Made by a program: the position numbers and the translations under genes
Assembly: GCA_021788675.1 (NCBI GenBank)
Contig: JAJYKI010000029.1
Coordinates: 1 to 7,834, forward strand
Direction of reading: 5' to 3'
Length of the DNA: 7,834 nt
DNA from: a bacterium
GTDB lineage: Bacteria > Patescibacteriota > Saccharimonadia > Saccharimonadales > UBA4665
Part shown: positions 1 to 6,927 of the stretch, in pieces
Position numbering within the stretch: the first letter of the stretch is position 1
Layout: every line of letters starts with the position of its first letter
Notes under the pieces: generated by a model
What the model was told of the DNA's origin: nothing
The model's input: only the letters and a program-made list of their open reading frames with translations
Databases searched by the model: none

Positions 1-71
1 ATAACCTTGTGATCGTACGCCTTTAAACGGATGCGAATGCGTTGTTTGCTGTCGCTACTTGCTTGAGCCAT
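1..71 (-). CDS. rpsJ: 30S ribosomal protein S10, N-terminal fragment
   Basis: Only the first 23 codons are in the window; the gene runs off the left edge. The peptide begins MAQASSDSKQ and continues RIRIRLKAYDHKV, which is the hallmark start of S10 (the first beta strand of the 30S head protein, also NusE in antitermination). The N-terminus is a few residues longer than the E. coli form, with a Ser/Asp-rich lead. The start is an ATG preceded by GGAG at 77-80 with a 5-nt spacer. S10 usually opens the S10 operon, and its place downstream of tuf is the common str/S10 junction. Here it has its own promoter and a leader of about 85 nt with hairpins. Identity is secure despite the truncation. Confidence 0.93.
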   Translation of the reverse strand, partial: MAQASSDSKQRIRIRLKAYDHKV

Positions 72-108
72 GTATTCTCCTACTACTTTAGTTTCGACGT
101 AACCTCTT

Positions 109-141
109 CCGGAGTGATGAGTGACCGGACGAGTTCTCGTC
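109..141 (-). promoter_or_regulatory. Hairpins in the rpsJ 5' leader
   Basis: The leader between the predicted rpsJ start site (about 156) and its ATG contains a perfect hairpin, GACGAG-AA-CTCGTC, at 128-141. A CCGG...CCGG pair (125-128 and 109-112) could close a 12-nt loop beside it, although the two share one base. No U-run follows, so this is not a terminator. S10-operon leaders in other bacteria are targets of ribosomal-protein feedback; a similar role here is inference only. Confidence 0.4.
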
Positions 142-162
142 GAGATTTTATAACTAGACGCT

Positions 163-190
163 ATTATATCTTATCTGTAGTAGAATTCAA
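163..190 (-). promoter_or_regulatory. Sigma70-type promoter for rpsJ
   Basis: Read on the minus strand: -35 TTGAAT (190-185), a 16-bp spacer, and a perfect -10 TATAAT (168-163). This predicts a start near 156 and a leader of about 85 nt. The -35 hexamer contains the TGA stop codon of the upstream gene (189-187), so rpsJ transcription is promoted from the very end of the orphan gene. Confidence 0.7.
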
Positions 191-732
191 GATTTAGGCA
201 GCTCAGAACCGATTGAAGGCGTCCGGCCGTATTTATCTACTATGTTGGTTCCAGACTTAGGATCAATTGGATAGTTTAAATTCCAGGCATCACCGTTAGC
301 AGGCGCAAAGACGACCTGCCCGATATTTAATTTATTAGAGGGTTCGATATGGCCGTTTGAAACAAAGGTGGCTTCATTTTTAGGACACAGTATTACTTCT
401 GGTCCGGATGGGCCGCCTTTATCTAAAATGTAGCCGATATAGTTACCATAAATTACAGGATCATAGATGCCGGCACCACAAACGTTTGCTGACGTATTTT
501 CAGCATAAGCAACCGGACTGTTTGAGCCTATTTTATAACTGATAATATTCTCAGCTTGGGTAATAGTCTGTTCGGGGGTTCGGTTGGTTAACGATTTATC
601 AGCATGCCCATTGCTAGTATTAGCATTTAAACTTAATCCAATACCACCTGCTTGTGCACCTAGAAGACCAAAACCAATCACAGAGTCTCTAACACGATGA
701 CTTTTAGGACGCAACGATTCAACTTTATTCAT
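187..732 (-). CDS. Hypothetical exported or membrane-anchored protein
   Basis: I do not recognise this 181-residue protein. A basic N-terminus (K3, R8, K10, R13, R15) is followed by a glycine/alanine/leucine-rich hydrophobic stretch at about residues 17-37 (VIGFGLLGAQAGGIGLSL). That resembles a signal peptide or single membrane anchor. The remainder is polar, rich in Asn, Gly, Pro and Tyr, with exactly two cysteines (about 85 and 116) that could form a disulfide in an exported protein. An upstream ATG at 738 is in frame, but it touches the -10 box; the ATG at 732 falls on the predicted transcription start, so I chose it. There is no Shine-Dalgarno site. The gene sits between the tuf terminator and rpsJ, a position usually without a gene. 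Function unknown. Confidence 0.72.
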   Translation of the reverse strand: MNKVESLRPKSHRVRDSVIGFGLLGAQAGGIGLSLNANTSNGHADKSLTNRTPEQTITQAENIISYKIGSNSPVAYAENTSANVCGAGIYDPVIYGNYIGYILDKGGPSGPEVILCPKNEATFVSNGHIEPSNKLNIGQVVFAPANGDAWNLNYPIDPKSGTNIVDKYGRTPSIGSELPKS

Positions 733-738
733 TACCAT

Positions 739-767
739 AGTATATACTACTCCGACTGCTACGTCAA
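739..767 (-). promoter_or_regulatory. Promoter giving a leaderless mRNA for the 187-732 gene
   Basis: Read on the minus strand: -35 TTGACG (767-762), a 17-bp spacer and -10 TATACT (744-739). Counting the last -10 base as -7 puts +1 on the A of the ATG at 732. The transcript would therefore begin with its start codon, which fits the absence of a ribosome-binding site. Confidence 0.75.
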
Positions 768-795
768 TGTTTTTAGATCAATTTAGCGGAGATAT

Positions 796-829
796 AAAAA
801 GCCCCCTATTAATATTTAGGAGGCTTTTT
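796..829 (-). terminator. Intrinsic terminator after tuf
   Basis: An inverted repeat pairs AAAAAGCC (796-803) with GGCTTTTT (822-829). It continues, after one C/A mismatch, with CCTA (805-808) and TAGG (817-820) around an 8-nt loop. On the minus strand the stem ends in a U-run, 21 nt beyond the tuf stop. The A/T tracts on both flanks mean it could also work on the plus strand. It separates tuf from the next promoter. Confidence 0.88.
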
Positions 830-849
830 GGGGCATCAAACTAAAACTG

Positions 850-2031
<1,182 letters not shown>

Positions 2032-2037
2032 TAATTG

Positions 2038-2044
2038 CTCCTTT
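2038..2044 (-). promoter_or_regulatory. Shine-Dalgarno site of tuf
   Basis: AAAGGAG on the minus strand, 6 nt before the tuf ATG. It is the strongest and best-spaced ribosome-binding site in the window, in keeping with the high expression of EF-Tu. Confidence 0.85.
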
Positions 2045-2059
2045 AATTATTAATCGACT

Positions 2060-2109
2060 CTGTTAAGTTTAAAAGTGCATAAGCCTACAAGGGCAATGCT
2101 CTCTAACAG
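2060..2109 (-). promoter_or_regulatory. Structured tuf leader
   Basis: On the minus strand the predicted leader of tuf can fold into a nested stem. The outer pair is CTGTTA (2109-2104) with TAACAG (2065-2060). The inner pairs are GCAT (2099-2096) with ATGC (2080-2077) and GCC (2094-2092) with GGC (2085-2083), around a CUUGUA loop. The outer arm starts at or next to the predicted +1 (about 2108). It may protect the 5' end or regulate translation; no known family was recognised. Confidence 0.45.
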
Positions 2110-2114
2110 GGGAT

Positions 2115-2143
2115 AGTATAGATAAATCCGGCTTCTTTGTAAA
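2115..2143 (-). promoter_or_regulatory. Strong sigma70-type promoter for tuf
   Basis: Minus strand: -35 TTTACA (2143-2138), exactly 17 bp, -10 TATACT (2120-2115), each one mismatch from consensus. The predicted start near 2108 gives a leader of about 77 nt. Confidence 0.85.
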
Positions 2144-2207
2144 GCTTTAGCACCAGTAAAGAGCCAACATTTTGACTAAACAGTTGTTGCCTTGATTTTT
2201 TATTAGT

Positions 2208-2236
2208 TTTAAACATCATTTAATATATTCTATAGA
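2208..2236 (+). promoter_or_regulatory. Weak candidate promoter for the 2268-3020 gene
   Basis: The stretch before this gene is very AT-rich. The best spaced pair is TTTAAA (2208-2213), 17 bp, TATAGA (2231-2236), each four of six matches. TATATT at 2224-2229 is an alternative -10 without a good -35. AT-rich DNA yields such matches easily, so this is tentative. Confidence 0.3.
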
Positions 2237-2267
2237 TATTAGCTGTGTGCGTTACGACCGGGTTTAA

Positions 2268-3020
2268 ATGATAAGACATCATGGCATGACTATCGAAACA
2301 AGAATTAAGCAATCTGGAGCCTCGGAAGTTATAGCTTCTAACCTCGGGTTAGAATTATATGAGGAAAATCCTGAAATTATTGAAACTATAGACGAGCTGT
2401 GTAAAGCGGGACATGAACCTTTTAAGGTAATGACCGGTAGGTACGAAGCTATTGGTAGCGGCATGAACAGTTATGTATGGCGAATTGGCGGCATTGCTTT
2501 AAAAGCCAGTACAGATAAAACAGGTCGCAAGGCTTGGCTAGGCTTAAATGGCCATGAAAACCTTATTGACCATTTTATTGCCATGCATAGCTTGGAAGAA
2601 TATTTTCTCAGAAATGAAAATGGTTTTGTAAGGGCGCCCAAGCAACTGCTAGCTTTTAGATTACCGGATAAATCAAATTATAAACTTGAAGAATTTATTC
2701 CAGATTCCTGTAACCTGCAAACTAAGATCAGCACTTGGTCCTTGTCTTATGATGAGCAATTAGCCATCTGTGAAAGTGTAAAAACTAGGTTTGCAAAAAG
2801 TCTAAGAGATCCTAGATTTAAATTGATTCTTTACGAGCTGCTACATTCAAATAATTTAAATAATTTACTGGTGCCTAATAAAACCAGTTATATGGATGTT
2901 AAATCTATGCCGATTGTAGTGATCGATCATCCAGATCACCTAACGATTGGAAATTATCCACTGCATCTGCTAATAAAGAGCTTAAAGATTCTGCCTCCAT
3001 CGTTAATTTATGTATCCTAA
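2268..3020 (+). CDS. Hypothetical protein with degenerate kinase/APH-like fold
   Basis: A 250-residue soluble protein, not recognised as a named family. Several segments line up in order with a protein-kinase or aminoglycoside-phosphotransferase fold: a glycine-loop-like IGSGMNSYVWR (62-72), a following IALK that would supply the ATP lysine (K79), a hinge-like LEEFIPD (140-146), a catalytic-loop-like HSNNLNNLLV (193-202), and VVIDHPD (217-223) where the metal-binding Asp220 would sit. The catalytic Asp of the HRD/HGD motif appears replaced by Asn and DFG reads DHP, so it may be inactive or divergent. An in-frame TAA abuts the ATG, so the start cannot be further upstream; Met7 (2286) is an alternative. 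No Shine-Dalgarno site is evident. It is divergent from tuf, and AT-richer than its neighbours. Confidence 0.7.
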   Translation: MIRHHGMTIETRIKQSGASEVIASNLGLELYEENPEIIETIDELCKAGHEPFKVMTGRYEAIGSGMNSYVWRIGGIALKASTDKTGRKAWLGLNGHENLIDHFIAMHSLEEYFLRNENGFVRAPKQLLAFRLPDKSNYKLEEFIPDSCNLQTKISTWSLSYDEQLAICESVKTRFAKSLRDPRFKLILYELLHSNNLNNLLVPNKTSYMDVKSMPIVVIDHPDHLTIGNYPLHLLIKSLKILPPSLIYVS

Positions 3021-3054
3021 TAAATACTACCCGCTTTAGATATTCGTTTTTAAG

Positions 3055-3074
3055 AATCTTATGACCATAAGATT
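3055..3074. repeat. Perfect 20-bp inverted repeat between the two plus-strand orphans
   Basis: AATCTTAT (3055-3062), GACC, ATAAGATT (3067-3074). It lies 35 nt after the stop of the first gene and 34 nt before the -35 of the second. There is no U-run on either side, so it is not a standard intrinsic terminator. It could be an operator or a stabilising 3' hairpin. Confidence 0.6.
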
Positions 3075-3107
3075 AGCTATCAACAGATAAGAAGCCTAAT
3101 TTAATAC

Positions 3108-3136
3108 TGGACGCGATAGTGCAATAGTTATATAAT
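3108..3136 (+). promoter_or_regulatory. Promoter giving a leaderless mRNA for the 3143-3835 gene
   Basis: -35-like TGGACG (3108-3113), 17 bp, perfect TATAAT (3131-3136). With the last -10 base at -7, +1 is the A of the ATG at 3143. The gene has no Shine-Dalgarno site, as expected for a leaderless message. Confidence 0.68.
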
Positions 3137-3142
3137 ATATTT

Positions 3143-3835
3143 ATGGAAGAGTATCCGGATTTATCGCCAAGCAGAATAACAGGCTTAGAGAATTTAGACG
3201 ACTTTTATAAAGATATTGCTGTTCTGAACTACATTAAGGCCCAAATTGATTACCAATCTCAATCCAATAGAGAAATGTATAATCCTGATGCTATAGACAG
3301 TCTGTACCATCAGCAAGCTGTTTTAGGGCTAAAAACTAGGGATAAATTTCTTAGTTTAGATATACCAGAAGATAGTTATAAGTTTTATGCATATACATCA
3401 CTTGAACAAGCCGTCGCGCCTGACTTAGGTAAAGAAGACGAGGTGAATTTAACGATTGCACAGTATCAAATGCTATCGCCTGGCAGTATTGTTGTCGTTG
3501 ATCCAGATAACAGGTTTATTGTCGGAGTACTTAAAAAAGAACCGGGCGTAATAATTACTAAATGCAGCGAAGATCCTAGAAAAGACACTTTTCAAAGTGG
3601 TCTTAATCTCGAATTGAAACTAACGTTGCCCTTACTTAGCGGCAAAGTAGAGCATACCGTATATGTTAATAAACAACAACTTAACGATATGCTAATCGGC
3701 GAAGCGGCAATCAAAGGCTACTTTGATGTTTTAATCAACGAAGATGATAAGTTAGAAATCGCAACCGAAGAAGCCATATTTATAGCTTCATGCCTAAAAG
3801 ATAGCGGCGTTACGAGTCCGTATAGCTTGTCTTAA
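3143..3835 (+). CDS. Hypothetical acidic cytosolic protein
   Basis: A 230-residue protein that I do not recognise. It has no signal peptide or membrane segment and is rich in Asp, Glu, Ser, Leu and Ile. The N-terminal 80 residues look helical, with a possible short amphipathic stretch (about 15-65). The middle (about 105-180) has alternating hydrophobic patterns suggesting beta structure, for example SIVVVDPDNRFIVGVLKKEP and the later LNLELKLTLPLL. It ends with a helical EEAIFIASCLKDSG. The single strong start is the ATG 6 nt after TATAAT. It converges on fusA with only 29 bp between the two stops and no clear terminator there. Base composition is AT-richer than the ribosomal genes, in common with the other orphans. 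Function unknown. Confidence 0.7.
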   Translation: MEEYPDLSPSRITGLENLDDFYKDIAVLNYIKAQIDYQSQSNREMYNPDAIDSLYHQQAVLGLKTRDKFLSLDIPEDSYKFYAYTSLEQAVAPDLGKEDEVNLTIAQYQMLSPGSIVVVDPDNRFIVGVLKKEPGVIITKCSEDPRKDTFQSGLNLELKLTLPLLSGKVEHTVYVNKQQLNDMLIGEAAIKGYFDVLINEDDKLEIATEEAIFIASCLKDSGVTSPYSLS

Positions 3836-3864
3836 AAGATGATTTTAAATGTTTAGCTAGATTT

Positions 3865-5955
3865 CTAGTGCTTAGCGTTTTTAGCAATAATGGACTCAGT
3901 TACGTTATTCGGAACGTCGGCATAGTGATCAAGCTCCATAGTGGACGCGGCGCGACCCTGAGTCATTGACCTTAAGTTTGTGGTATAGCCGAACATTTCT
4001 CCTAACGGAACAAAGGAAGTAATCTCTTTAATGCCACTGGACAAGTCTTCCATGCTTTCGATGCGGCCGCGTTTAGAGTTCAAATCGCCAATTACGTCAC
4101 CCATAAATTCTTCGGGTGTAACGACGACTACTTTCATGATAGGTTCGAGCAGTACCGGGCTGGCTTTCCTAACACCATCTTGTAAAGCCATTGAACCGGC
4201 AATCGAAAAGGCCATTTCCGATGAGTCGACTTCGTGATAGCTACCGTCATACAGCTCAGCCTTAATATCTACTACCGGATAGCCGGCAATCACACCGTTG
4301 GACATCGCTTCTTCAATACCTTTTCTAACCGCTGGAATATATTCGCTAGGGACGACGCCGCCCTTGATTGAGTTTATGAACTCAAAGCCGGCGCCGGCTT
4401 CATTTTGAGATAACCTTAACCATACATCGCCGTATTGGCCGCGTCCACCGCTTTGGCGTACGAACTTACCTTGAATCTCTACGCCGTCTTTACGGATGGT
4501 CTCACGGTATGCAACTTGCGGTTGACCGACATTGGCTTCGACGTTAAACTCGCGCTTCATGCGATCGACTATGATCTCAAGATGCAGCTCACCCATTCCG
4601 GATATGATGGTTTGGCCGGTTTCTTCATCAACTCTGATTCTAAAAGTCGGATCTTCCTCCGCCAAGCGCTGGAGAGCCGTACTCATCTTTTCCTGGTCGG
4701 CCTTAGTTTTTGGCTCGATCGCAATAGATACCGGCGGTTCCGGGAAAGTAATACTCTCAAGAATAATAGGATTATTCGCGTCACATAGAGTATTGCCGGT
4801 CGTAGTACCTTTTAGTCCGACAATCGCGGCAATGTCTCCGGCCGAGACCGATTCAACGTCTTCACGCTTGTCAGCCTGCATACGGACAATACGTCCGACT
4901 CGTTCCTTTTCATTAGTCGAACTGTTTAGAATATAGCTGCCTGAATCCAGTTTACCCGAATAGACTCTGAAATAGGCTAACTTACCGACGAAAGGATCGG
5001 TTGCAATTTTAAAAGCCAGGGCCGCAAACGGTTGTTCAGGGCTCGGTTTACGTTCAATTTCATCGCCACTCTTAGGATGATGTCCCCATGTGCTGCCGCG
5101 GTCCAGTGGACTGGGCAAAAGATCAGTCACCAAATCAAGAACTTTCTCTACGATTACACCACGACCGTCACCGCCGGTTACAGGGTAAAACTTACCGGAC
5201 AGCGTAGCTGTCCTGATAGCTTGTTTGATCTCGTCTTCGCTTAAACCTTCCTCGCCGACCTCAAGATATTTTTCAAGCATGACCTCATCTTCGGCGACGG
5301 CATTTTCAATCAATAGCGAACGGTAGCGTTTGGCTTCTTCAACCATGTCTGCTGGAATTTCACCCTCAACCAACTCATGGTCGGTAAACTCCTTATAGGT
5401 ATAGGCTTTCATGGCGATAAGATCGACTACGCCGTTGATGCTTTGCTCAAAGCCAATTGGTAAGTGAATCGGGAAGGCTGCTTTACTTAAGCGGTGATGA
5501 ATCGATTCTAACGATTTATAGTAATCGCCGCCGGTTTGGTTGATCTTGTTGATAAAGCAGATTCGCGGCACGTTATATTTGTCGGCCTGACGCCAGACTG
5601 TTTCGCTCTGGCTTTCGACGCCCATCTTGCCGTCAAACACGACAACGGCACCGTCCAGTACGCGTAAACTGCGTTCTACTTCGACTGTAAAGTCGATATG
5701 TCCCGGTGTATCTATAATGTTAATTTGATGGTTTTTCCAGTAACAAGTAACAGCCGCAGATACGATGGTTATGCCGCGCTCTCTTTCCTGGGCCATCCAG
5801 TCTGTAGTGGTTTCGCCCTCATGTACGGCGCCGATCTTATGCTTCAGACCGGTCCTATACAGAATGCCTTCCGTTGTAGTGGTTTTACCGGCATCAATAT
5901 GGGCGATAATGCCTATATTGCGGAGTTTGTCTATCGCGTACTGTTTGTTGGCCAT
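3865..5955 (-). CDS. fusA: Translation elongation factor G with altered guanine-binding motifs
   Basis: EF-G, 696 residues, the ribosomal translocase and (with RRF) recycling GTPase. Visible in order: G1 AHIDAGKT (18-25), RGITI (60-64), G3 DTPGH (82-86), then domain II, domain III (GMGELHLEIIVDRMKREF), domain IV (RQSGGRGQYGDVW and the tip region GSYHEVDSSEMAF) and domain V (PLGEMFGYTTNLRSMTQGRA). Two sites are odd. G4 is NKIN (136-139) rather than NKMD, and the G5 region reads PVTGGDGRG (258-266) where EF-G normally has a GSA motif. Both contact the guanine base, so nucleotide selectivity may differ. The closeness of all other blocks, and its place after rpsG, make it the main EF-G. I start at the ATG rather than the TTG one codon upstream because AAGGA lies 6 nt before the ATG. 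It is cotranscribed with rpsG. Confidence 0.97.
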   Translation of the reverse strand: MANKQYAIDKLRNIGIIAHIDAGKTTTTEGILYRTGLKHKIGAVHEGETTTDWMAQERERGITIVSAAVTCYWKNHQINIIDTPGHIDFTVEVERSLRVLDGAVVVFDGKMGVESQSETVWRQADKYNVPRICFINKINQTGGDYYKSLESIHHRLSKAAFPIHLPIGFEQSINGVVDLIAMKAYTYKEFTDHELVEGEIPADMVEEAKRYRSLLIENAVAEDEVMLEKYLEVGEEGLSEDEIKQAIRTATLSGKFYPVTGGDGRGVIVEKVLDLVTDLLPSPLDRGSTWGHHPKSGDEIERKPSPEQPFAALAFKIATDPFVGKLAYFRVYSGKLDSGSYILNSSTNEKERVGRIVRMQADKREDVESVSAGDIAAIVGLKGTTTGNTLCDANNPIILESITFPEPPVSIAIEPKTKADQEKMSTALQRLAEEDPTFRIRVDEETGQTIISGMGELHLEIIVDRMKREFNVEANVGQPQVAYRETIRKDGVEIQGKFVRQSGGRGQYGDVWLRLSQNEAGAGFEFINSIKGGVVPSEYIPAVRKGIEEAMSNGVIAGYPVVDIKAELYDGSYHEVDSSEMAFSIAGSMALQDGVRKASPVLLEPIMKVVVVTPEEFMGDVIGDLNSKRGRIESMEDLSSGIKEITSFVPLGEMFGYTTNLRSMTQGRAASTMELDHYADVPNNVTESIIAKNAKH

Positions 5956-5961
5956 CAAATT

Positions 5962-5966
5962 TCCTT
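5962..5966 (-). promoter_or_regulatory. Shine-Dalgarno site that sets the fusA start
   Basis: AAGGA on the minus strand, 6 nt from the ATG at 5955 but only 3 nt from the in-frame TTG at 5958. The spacing favours the ATG. Confidence 0.7.
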
Positions 5967-5994
5967 AAATTCTATTAGTTAAATCTAAACTTAA

Positions 5995-6474
5995 TTATCC
6001 GCGGGCAAAGTGTGCGAAGGCACGGTTGGCTTCCGCCATCTTATGCGTATCTTCACGCTTCTTGACTGCAGTCCCCTGATTGTTATAGGCATCTACCAGC
6101 TCGGCGGCAAGACGATCCGCCATGCTCATGCCGCGACGCGAGCGGGCGGCCTGAACCAGCCACATGGTTGTTAGATGGCTTTGGCGCTGGCCTTTGACTT
6201 CGAATGGAATCTGGTAGTTGGCACCACCGACCCGTCTTGAGCGGGTTTCAACCTGGGGTTGAATATTTTTGTAGGCCTGCTCAAAAACATCAAGCGGGTT
6301 ATCTACTTTTAGCTTATCGGCGGCTTTTTGCATACCGGAATAAACCAGGTTTTCAGCCAATTGTTTCTTTCCGTTTAACATGACGCGGTTAATAAGCCTC
6401 TGGACCTGGACTGAATTATAGACGCGGTCCGGTTCAACGATTCTGACGAGTGATTTAGTCTTCTTTCTTGGCAT
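5995..6474 (-). CDS. rpsG: 30S ribosomal protein S7
   Basis: S7, 159 residues (about 156 in E. coli). It nucleates folding of the 16S 3' domain and lies at the E-site side of the 30S head. Diagnostic segments are MPRKK at the start, LINRVMLNGKK (27-37), RSRRVGGANYQIPFEV (78-93), and the C-terminal GTAVKKREDTHKMAEANRAF. It follows rpsL by 11 nt (rpsL stop to rpsG start) with only a weak AGG as ribosome-binding site, which overlaps the rpsL stop, so translational coupling is likely. fusA follows after 39 nt. S7 is the feedback repressor of the str operon in E. coli; no equivalent S7 site can be asserted here, though the rpsL leader is structured. Confidence 0.97.
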   Translation of the reverse strand: MPRKKTKSLVRIVEPDRVYNSVQVQRLINRVMLNGKKQLAENLVYSGMQKAADKLKVDNPLDVFEQAYKNIQPQVETRSRRVGGANYQIPFEVKGQRQSHLTTMWLVQAARSRRGMSMADRLAAELVDAYNNQGTAVKKREDTHKMAEANRAFAHFARG

Positions 6475-6485
6475 CTCTATTAAAC

Positions 6486-6893
6486 CTACGCTTTCTTGGC
6501 GCCGTACTTACTGCGGCCCTGTTTGCGGTTATTAACTCCTTGCAGGTCGAGACTGCCGCGGACAATATGGTATCTAACACCCGGCAAGTCTTTAACTCTA
6601 CCACCTCTAACTAATACCACGGCGTGCTCTTGCAGGTTGTGACCCTCACCGCCAATGTATGCCCAGACTTCATAACCGTTAGTCAAGCGCACACGGGCTA
6701 CTTTTCTTAAGGCTGAGTTAGGTTTCTTCGGCGTCTTAGTGGTTACCTTGACGCAAACACCGCGCTTAAACGGTGAAGATTTCTCGTAGTTAGTGGTTTT
6801 TAGGTTGTTGACGACCCGCTGCATGGCAGGCGACTTGCTTTTGGTAAGGACCTTCTTGCGAGGCTTACGCACCAATTGGTTAATTGTTGGCAT
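6486..6893 (-). CDS. rpsL: 30S ribosomal protein S12
   Basis: S12, 135 residues, at the decoding centre of the 30S subunit. Diagnostic segments are MPTINQLVRKPRKK (1-14), KRGVC (43-47), TPKKPNSALRK (54-64), GEGHNLQEHAVVLVRGGRVK (82-101) and DLPGVRYHIVRG (102-113). Relative to E. coli there is a 13-residue insertion at about 21-41, of the kind also found in Firmicutes and other lineages. Lys56 and Lys101 match the streptomycin-determining Lys42 and Lys87 of E. coli, so the protein is of the sensitive type. Asp102 is the position that RimO methylthiolates in some bacteria. First gene of the rpsL-rpsG-fusA unit. Confidence 0.97.
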   Translation of the reverse strand: MPTINQLVRKPRKKVLTKSKSPAMQRVVNNLKTTNYEKSSPFKRGVCVKVTTKTPKKPNSALRKVARVRLTNGYEVWAYIGGEGHNLQEHAVVLVRGGRVKDLPGVRYHIVRGSLDLQGVNNRKQGRSKYGAKKA

Positions 6894-6906
6894 TACTGAC
6901 TTACTT

Positions 6907-6913
6907 CTCCTTT
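6907..6913 (-). promoter_or_regulatory. Shine-Dalgarno site of rpsL with long spacing
   Basis: AAAGGAG on the minus strand, but 13 nt from the rpsL ATG, roughly twice the usual distance. No in-frame alternative start lies closer. The long gap may reflect RNA structure or lower initiation. Confidence 0.6.
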
Positions 6914-6927
6914 GGACTTAAGACTAT

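Noticed and set aside
736..738. ATG at 738 as the start of the orphan gene
   Set aside because: It directly follows the TATACT -10 box and would not be transcribed if +1 is at 732.
2032..3142. Insertion sequence or attachment site flanking the orphan genes
   Set aside because: I found no transposase, terminal inverted repeats or flanking direct repeats; the 20-bp palindrome is a single copy between the genes.
3856..3867. Small CTAGA-TT-TCTAG hairpin at the fusA stop as a terminator
   Set aside because: Only 5 AT-rich base pairs, no U-run, and it overlaps the fusA stop codon.
4435..4936. Plus-strand open frames of 117 and 134 codons inside fusA
   Set aside because: They lie antisense to a fully conserved EF-G reading frame, encode low-complexity Ser/Arg-rich peptides and have no promoter or ribosome-binding site.
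5956..5958. TTG start one codon upstream for fusA
   Set aside because: AAGGA is only 3 nt away, too close; the adjacent ATG has a 6-nt spacer.
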